This document shows, one piece after another, positions 6,310 through 10,157 of a stretch of DNA of 10,157 bases. Positions within the stretch are counted from its first letter, which is position 1. The number at the start of each line of letters is the position of its first letter. Under the pieces are notes generated by a model. That model worked only from the letters and a program-made list of their open reading frames with translations, made no database searches and was not told where the DNA came from. The DNA is from an uncultured Treponema sp. Its GTDB lineage: Bacteria; Spirochaetota; Spirochaetia; Treponematales; Treponemataceae. Both the position numbers and the translations under genes were made by a program. The stretch covers positions 1 through 10,157 of the forward strand of contig CALAUH010000275.1 of the NCBI GenBank assembly GCA_937892225.1, in the 5' to 3' direction.

Positions 6310-7635
6310 TTGAACGAAGAACTTATTAAAAACTACAAAAACTTTTTAGACAATGGAAAAACAGAAAGAGAATGTGTTGAACAAATCATTACACTCGCAG
6401 AAAAAAAAGGCTACAAAGATATAAAAACTTTTTCATCACTAAAAAAAGGTGATAAAGTTTATATAACAAAAATGAATAAAGCTATTGCATTATTCGAAAT
6501 TGGAAGCGATAAAATTGAAAACGGAATAAACATTCTTGGTGCACACATAGATTCACCTCGTCTTGATGCAAAACAAAATCCTCTTTATGAAAAAGATAAT
6601 ATCACATATTTGAATACACATTACTACGGTGGAATTAAGAAATATCAGTGGACAACAATTCCTCTTGCAATACACGGAATTGTCTGCAAAAAAGACGGTA
6701 CAAAAGTACAAATTGTCATTGGCGAAAAAGATGATGATCCTGTCTTCTGCATTTCTGACATTCTTCCACATCTTGCACAGGAACAGCTTAAAGATAAAGC
6801 TTCTGATTTTATCAAAGGTGAAGATTTAGATTTAATTTTTGGTTCAAACGTTCCTTCTTCAAAAGATGAAAAAATCAAAAATAAAAAAGTGATTTTAGAT
6901 TTATTAAAAAAGACATACGATATAGAAGAAAAAGATTTTGAATCTGCAGAACTTGAAATTGTTCCTGCCGGTAAAGCAAAAGATTTAGGATTTGACCGTT
7001 CATTAATTCTTGCTTATGGACAGGATGACCGCTCATGTGCATATACAAGTGTTCAGGCAATGCTCGATACAAAAGCCGATAAAAAAACAACCTGCTGTTT
7101 ATGTGTAGATAAAGAAGAAATTGGAAGTGTCGGTGCTACAGGTATGGCTTCTAATCTTTTTGAAAATATGATTGCAGAAATAGTTGCACGAACAGAAAAA
7201 AATTATTCAGATTTAACTGTAAGAAGATGTCTTGAATCTTCAAACATGCTTTCTTCTGATGTAAACGCAGCATATGATCCGATTAATTCCAATCTTTTTG
7301 ATAAAGACAATGCTTCTGTTTTAAACGGTGGAGTTGCATTCCAAAAATACACAGGTTCGCGCGGTAAAAGTGGAGCCAGTGATGCAAATCCAGAATTTAT
7401 TTCTAAAATAAGAAATGCTATGGATAATGCAAAAGTAAAATATCAGATGGCCGAATTAGGAAAAGTTGATCAAGGTGGCGGTGGAACTATTGCCTACCAT
7501 GCAGCAAAATACGGAATGAATGTTTTAGACGCAGGGGTTGCAGTTTTGAGTATGCACGCACCATGGGAAATTACAGCAAAAGAAGATATTATTCAAATCT
7601 ACAACTGCTATAAGGCATTCTTAAATATTGAATAA
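6310..7635 (+). CDS. M18 family aminopeptidase (two-zinc)
   Basis: This 441-residue protein is a full-length M18 metallopeptidase, a cytoplasmic enzyme that removes N-terminal residues, often acidic ones, from peptides and forms large tetrahedral complexes. The two-zinc site is complete: H79 and D81 in GAHIDSPRLD, the bridging Asp in GQDDRS (239-240), E269/E270 in VDKEEIGS, D317 in SSDVNAA, and H416 in SMHAPWE. The regulatory insertion typical of the family lies between about residues 100 and 230, and the glycine-rich GGGGTIAYHAAKYG (389-402) is conserved. The start is TTG at 6310, chosen because GGAG (6299-6302) lies 7 bases upstream and the next Met is deep inside the protein. The stop touches the stop of convergent parB. 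Substrate preference cannot be told from sequence alone. Confidence 0.93.
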   Translation: MNEELIKNYKNFLDNGKTERECVEQIITLAEKKGYKDIKTFSSLKKGDKVYITKMNKAIALFEIGSDKIENGINILGAHIDSPRLDAKQNPLYEKDNITYLNTHYYGGIKKYQWTTIPLAIHGIVCKKDGTKVQIVIGEKDDDPVFCISDILPHLAQEQLKDKASDFIKGEDLDLIFGSNVPSSKDEKIKNKKVILDLLKKTYDIEEKDFESAELEIVPAGKAKDLGFDRSLILAYGQDDRSCAYTSVQAMLDTKADKKTTCCLCVDKEEIGSVGATGMASNLFENMIAEIVARTEKNYSDLTVRRCLESSNMLSSDVNAAYDPINSNLFDKDNASVLNGGVAFQKYTGSRGKSGASDANPEFISKIRNAMDNAKVKYQMAELGKVDQGGGGTIAYHAAKYGMNVLDAGVAVLSMHAPWEITAKEDIIQIYNCYKAFLNIE

Positions 7636-8577
7636 TTATTTATTTCCTAAGAGAATATCATAAATTCTATCGAAGTCAGCTTTTGATGAAAATCCGATTT
7701 CGATAGAACCTTTATCCATATCACCTTTAAAATTAATATCTTTTACACCAAAAAGATTTCTTAAATCCTGTTCAAATAAAGCAATATCTGGATCTTTTCT
7801 AGTTTTTTTTGATTCTTTTTTCTTTGCAGCAGCTCTTCCACCATTGTTATAAACATCAGCCATTGCTTCTGCTTCTCGTACAGACATGCCGCTTCCCATA
7901 ATTTTACCGAACATTACATGCATATCTGAATCATTTTTTACCATAAGAAGAGCTCTGGCATGACCTGAAGAAATCTGACCGTTTACAAGAGCTTTTTGAA
8001 TATCAGAAGGCAATTTTAATAAACGGATTGCATTTGCAACAGTTGAACGATTTTTACCAACACGTTTTGCAACTTCATCCTGTGTCAAATCTCCCATCTG
8101 AACTAAATTATAATATGCTGTAGCTTCTTCTATAGGATTTAAATCTGCTCTCTGAATATTTTCTATAAGTGCAATTTCAAGTTTTTTCTGTTCATCAAAT
8201 TTTCTAAGCTGTACAGGAACTTTTGAAAGACCAGCCATTTTAGCTGCACGAGTACGACGTTCACCGGCAATAATATAAAATTCATTACCAGAAATATGTT
8301 CAATAATTATTGGCTGTAAAATACCATTTTCTTTAATCGAGTCGCAAAGTTCATCAAGCTGTTTCTGATTAAATTCTATACGTGGTTGTTTAGGATTAGG
8401 TTTTAATAAAGAAGGATCTATCCAAAGACAACCGTTTTCATCAACATCTATTGCATCTGGAATATTTGCATCTTTCTTTTTTGTAAGAGTCACTTTTTTT
8501 GTAGTATCTACAGGAGGTTCAATTGAACTTTCTGAAAGTAAAGCTCCCAGCCCTTTTCCTAAACCATTTTTAGCCAC
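7636..8577 (-). CDS. parB: Chromosome partitioning protein ParB (Spo0J)
   Basis: This 313-residue CTP-dependent DNA clamp loads at parS and, with ParA, segregates the chromosome. The N-terminus GLGKGLGALLSE is the classical ParA-stimulating peptide. The CTP-binding ParB domain covers about 52-145, with NPKQPR (61-66), GERRTRAA (105-112) and ENIQRADLNPIEEA (139-152). The helix-turn-helix that reads parS follows at about 164-190, with GHAR at 205-208. A Lys-rich linker (about 250-262) leads to the C-terminal dimerisation domain. The start is GTG at 8577, 8 bases inside the end of parA, and GAGG in the parA 3' end serves as ribosome binding site. This overlap implies translational coupling. No parS-like perfect palindrome is visible in the window. 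Confidence 0.96.
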   Translation of the reverse strand: MAKNGLGKGLGALLSESSIEPPVDTTKKVTLTKKKDANIPDAIDVDENGCLWIDPSLLKPNPKQPRIEFNQKQLDELCDSIKENGILQPIIIEHISGNEFYIIAGERRTRAAKMAGLSKVPVQLRKFDEQKKLEIALIENIQRADLNPIEEATAYYNLVQMGDLTQDEVAKRVGKNRSTVANAIRLLKLPSDIQKALVNGQISSGHARALLMVKNDSDMHVMFGKIMGSGMSVREAEAMADVYNNGGRAAAKKKESKKTRKDPDIALFEQDLRNLFGVKDINFKGDMDKGSIEIGFSSKADFDRIYDILLGNK

Positions 8578-9325
8578 GACGGATTACCTCTTCTGCTAAT
8601 TTTTCATAGCTTTTTGCACCAACACATTCTGGATCATACTTACAAATTGGAAGTCCATGAGAAGGTGCTTCTGAAAGTCTTACATTTCTTGGAATAATTG
8701 TACTGAATACAACTTCTTTAAAGTACGATTTAACCTGAACAACAACGTCCTGTGCAAGACGAGTTCTTGAATCATACATTGTAAAGAAAATACCACCGAT
8801 TTTTAAATCAGGATTAATTTCTTTCTGAACTTTCTGAACAGTCTGTAAAAGTAAAGTAATTCCTTCCAATGCAAAATATTCACACTGCATAGGAACAAGT
8901 ACAGAATCTGCTGCAGCAAGTCCGTTTAATGTTAAAATGCCCAATGATGGTGGACAATCTATAAAAATATAATCATATTTATCTTTTACAGGAGCAAGAG
9001 CATTCTTAAGATAATATTCACGATCTTCCTGATCAACAAGCTCAATTGCAGCACCAGACAAATCAAGAGAAGCGCTAATTGCATCAAGTTTTTCTACAGG
9101 AGTATGTTTAATTGCATCTTCAGGCTTACACTGTTCTGCCATAAGTTCGTAAATAGTTGGTTTATCTCGTGAAGCACCAACACCACTAGACATATTTCCC
9201 TGAGAGTCAAAATCTACAAGAAGAACCTTTTTTCCAGCAAGTGCAATATAAGCACCAATGTTGATAGCAGAAGTTGTTTTTCCAACTCCACCTTTCTGAT
9301 TTACAAAAACAATAGTCTTAGCCAT
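8570..9325 (-). CDS. parA: Chromosome partitioning ATPase ParA (Soj)
   Basis: This 251-residue ATPase is of the short chromosomal ParA/Soj class, without the N-terminal DNA-binding extension of many plasmid ParA proteins. The deviant Walker A motif is KGGVGKTT (11-18) with signature lysine K11. Walker A' is D40 in DFDSQGN, and Walker B ends in D123 of FIDCPP. IPRNVRLSEAPSHG near the C-terminus is the conserved nucleoid-DNA-contact region. ATP-bound dimers coat DNA and are cleared by ParB. The start MAKTIVFVNQKGG is fixed by family alignment, yet there is no ribosome binding site: an extended -10 box sits 7 bases upstream, so the mRNA is probably leaderless. parB overlaps by 8 bases in the same operon. 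The operon lies next to hisB and the M18 gene, and no origin-linked genes such as mnmG, rsmG or dnaA are in view. Confidence 0.97.
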   Translation of the reverse strand: MAKTIVFVNQKGGVGKTTSAINIGAYIALAGKKVLLVDFDSQGNMSSGVGASRDKPTIYELMAEQCKPEDAIKHTPVEKLDAISASLDLSGAAIELVDQEDREYYLKNALAPVKDKYDYIFIDCPPSLGILTLNGLAAADSVLVPMQCEYFALEGITLLLQTVQKVQKEINPDLKIGGIFFTMYDSRTRLAQDVVVQVKSYFKEVVFSTIIPRNVRLSEAPSHGLPICKYDPECVGAKSYEKLAEEVIRRG

Positions 9326-9332
9326 AACAAAC

Positions 9333-9341
9333 AGTATAACA
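9333..9341 (-). promoter_or_regulatory. Extended -10 promoter of parA
   Basis: On the minus strand the sequence TGTTATACT is an extended -10 element (TGn followed by TATACT). No convincing -35 is found 16-18 bases upstream, which fits the extended -10 class. The predicted start point is 9326, one base before the ATG at 9325. Confidence 0.55.
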
Positions 9342-9364
9342 GTTTTGTTATTTTTAGTATACTA
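9337..9364. promoter_or_regulatory. Paired inverted repeats upstream of parA, possible operator
   Basis: Two small symmetric sites lie close together: TAACA-GTTT-TGTTA (9337-9350) and the perfect palindrome TAGTATACTA (9355-9364). The first overlaps the parA -10 box. They could bind a repressor that controls parAB, but short AT-rich palindromes are common by chance and no regulator is identified. Confidence 0.25.
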
Positions 9365-9371
9365 GGAAATA

Positions 9372-9460
9372 TAAAGGGAGGGGGAAGACTCCCCCTGCGC
9401 GCCAGCCTAAAGTCTGTCGCTACCCTCTCAAGCGGGGCACATCCCCGCAACGCCCCTTTA
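9372..9460 (+). other. GC-rich structured intergenic element upstream of hisB
   Basis: This stretch is about two-thirds G+C by hand count, against about one third nearby. Hairpin 1 pairs AGGGGGA (9379-9385) with TCCCCCT (9390-9396) around the loop AGAC. Hairpin 2 pairs GCGGGG (9432-9437) with CCCCGC (9443-9448) around a 5-base loop. TAAAGGG (9372-9378) and CCCTTTA (9454-9460) can close both into one branched structure. AGACT (9386-9390) is also complementary to AGTCT (9411-9415), a possible alternative or tertiary pairing. No T-run follows directly, so it is not a simple terminator. It would lie in the hisB leader if transcription starts upstream. It matches no riboswitch class I recognise; a dispersed repeat or a structured leader are both possible. 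Confidence 0.5.
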
Positions 9461-9469
9461 CGATGGAGT

Positions 9470-9480
9470 ATTTTTTAGGA
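9470..9480 (+). repeat. First copy of ATTTTTTAGGA, overlapping the hisB ribosome binding site
   Basis: This 11-base word occurs again, identically and in the same orientation, at 10128-10138. Here its AGGA plus the next G forms the hisB ribosome binding site AGGAG (9477-9481). In both places it lies at the edge of GC-rich intergenic sequence, suggesting a shared element rather than chance. Confidence 0.45.
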
Positions 9481-9486
9481 GATTAT

Positions 9487-10107
9487 ATGCAAAGAACTGC
9501 AACAGTAAAAAGAATTACAGGCGAAACACAAATAGAACTTACATTAAATCTTGATGGAACAGGAAAGTGTGAAGTAGAAAATCCAATTGGCTTTTTTGAT
9601 CATATGTTAAAATCTTTTTGTAAACATGGTCTTTTTGATTTAACAGGTTCAATCAAAGGAGATTTAGAAGTTGATCAGCATCATACTATTGAAGATACTG
9701 GAATAGTTCTTGGCGAATGTTTTAAAAAGGCATTGGGAAACTGTGCAGGAATATATCGTTCAGGATTTTTTATCTATCCAATGGATGAAACTCTAGTTCA
9801 GGCCGCTGTTGATTTTGGTGGACGTTCTTTTCTTGTAAGCAACGCAAATCTTACAGGAAATCCTTTAGTTTCTTTAGGAAACGACGGCGAACAGTCCTCT
9901 TTCCAAACCGATTGTTTTGAAGATTTTTGGCAAGGTTTTGTAAATGCAGCACAGTGTAATCTTCATATTGATGTAATTCGTGGACGCAGCGATCACCACA
10001 AAATAGAAGGCAGCTTCAAAGCCGTAAGCCGAGCCATCCGCTCAGCCACAGAAATAGACCCAAGAAGAAACGGCACAATCCCCTCTACAAAAGGTGTGTT
10101 GGTCTAA
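9487..10107 (+). CDS. hisB: Imidazoleglycerol-phosphate dehydratase HisB
   Basis: This 206-residue enzyme removes water from imidazole-glycerol phosphate to give imidazole-acetol phosphate, the seventh-stage reaction of histidine synthesis, in the cytoplasm. It is the single-function form without the phosphatase domain of enterobacterial HisB. The manganese-binding histidine motifs are intact: GFFDHML (35-41), HHTIED (65-70) and DHHKIEGSFKA (169-179). The two homologous halves of the fold are both present. I choose ATG at 9487 over the in-frame ATG at 9463 because AGGAG (9477-9481) lies 5 bases before it and MQRTATVKR matches the family N-terminus; the earlier start would add eight residues read from repeat-like DNA. 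No other his gene is adjacent. G+C rises in the last 100 bases, with more C-ending codons than the rest of the gene. Confidence 0.95.
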   Translation: MQRTATVKRITGETQIELTLNLDGTGKCEVENPIGFFDHMLKSFCKHGLFDLTGSIKGDLEVDQHHTIEDTGIVLGECFKKALGNCAGIYRSGFFIYPMDETLVQAAVDFGGRSFLVSNANLTGNPLVSLGNDGEQSSFQTDCFEDFWQGFVNAAQCNLHIDVIRGRSDHHKIEGSFKAVSRAIRSATEIDPRRNGTIPSTKGVLV

Positions 10108-10157
10108 AACGCGAGCAGTGGCGCAGCATTTTTTAGGAAACAGCGACAGGACGTCGC
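10108..10157 (+). repeat. GC-rich intergenic element with hairpin, cut by window end
   Basis: The 50 bases after hisB are G+C-rich around a T-run. ATTTTTTAGGA at 10128-10138 repeats 9470-9480. GCGAC (10143-10147) and GTCGC (10153-10157) form a hairpin around AGGAC exactly at the window edge, so the stem may continue outside. AGCGACAG (10142-10149) is the reverse complement of CTGTCGCT at 9414-9421 in the upstream element. A terminator role for hisB is possible but the stem before the T-run is poor. Confidence 0.45.

Noticed and set aside
7614..7662. Imperfect inverted repeat ATTCTTA / TAAGAGAAT spanning the M18-parB junction as a bidirectional terminator
   Set aside because: The stem is A/T-rich with a bulge, the loop is over 20 bases, and no T-run follows on either strand.
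9372..9460. The GC-rich island as a tRNA, T-box or known riboswitch
   Set aside because: There is no tRNA cloverleaf or CCA end, no T-box sequence, and no riboswitch motif I can recognise.
9463..9486. Upstream in-frame ATG for hisB adding eight residues
   Set aside because: It has no ribosome binding site and lies in the repeat-like spacer; the ATG at 9487 has AGGAG 5 bases upstream and fits the family N-terminus.
10108..10135. Intrinsic terminator for hisB formed by the GC-rich bases before the T-run
   Set aside because: Only a 3-base stem can be drawn directly before the T-run; the good hairpin lies after it.

Overview
The window is AT-rich (roughly one third G+C by eye) and looks like chromosomal DNA of a spirochaete of the Treponema type. 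The support is the ThyX, HflX and ParAB sequence style, a FliL-like membrane protein outside a flagellar operon, an M18 aminopeptidase and A/T-ending codon use. The genus is an inference from remembered family resemblance, not a search. Nothing points to a phage, plasmid or transposon: no integrase, transposase, tRNA or CRISPR array is visible.

Layout. Positions 1-182 hold a fragment of cysteinyl-tRNA synthetase that stops far too early. It runs tail-to-tail into a minus-strand membrane sensor gene (148-1113) that ends right after its second membrane helix. The two cut-off genes meet at one point, which suggests a rearrangement or an assembly junction. The sensor is divergent from hflX (1219-2466), which is followed 15 bases later by a FliL-like gene (2482-3024). 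On the minus strand come thyX (3021-3857) and a DUF308/HdeD-like membrane protein (3921-4499). Divergent from the latter is a B12-binding-type radical SAM protein (4598-6244, probably DUF4080), then an M18 aminopeptidase (6310-7635). The minus-strand pair parA-parB (9325 to 7636) follows. After a GC-rich structured spacer comes hisB (9487-10107), and the window ends inside another GC-rich element with a hairpin.

The genes are mostly unrelated housekeeping functions: ribosome rescue, dTMP synthesis, peptide trimming, chromosome partitioning and histidine synthesis. Clear co-transcription units are hflX with the FliL-like gene, and parA with parB (8-base overlap). Packing is very tight: FliL-like/thyX share 4 bases at their stops and M18/parB stops touch with no spacer, so no intrinsic terminator fits there.

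Two themes stand out. First, hflX, the radical SAM gene and parA each have a good -10 box only 6-9 bases before an unambiguous start codon and no Shine-Dalgarno sequence, so they are probably leaderless. Second, the spacer before hisB is about two-thirds G+C, can fold into two strong hairpins closed by an outer helix, and shares short words with the element at the window end. This suggests a dispersed intergenic repeat that may supply hisB with its ribosome binding site. No gene-free stretch exceeds 300 bases; the longest is 9326-9486.
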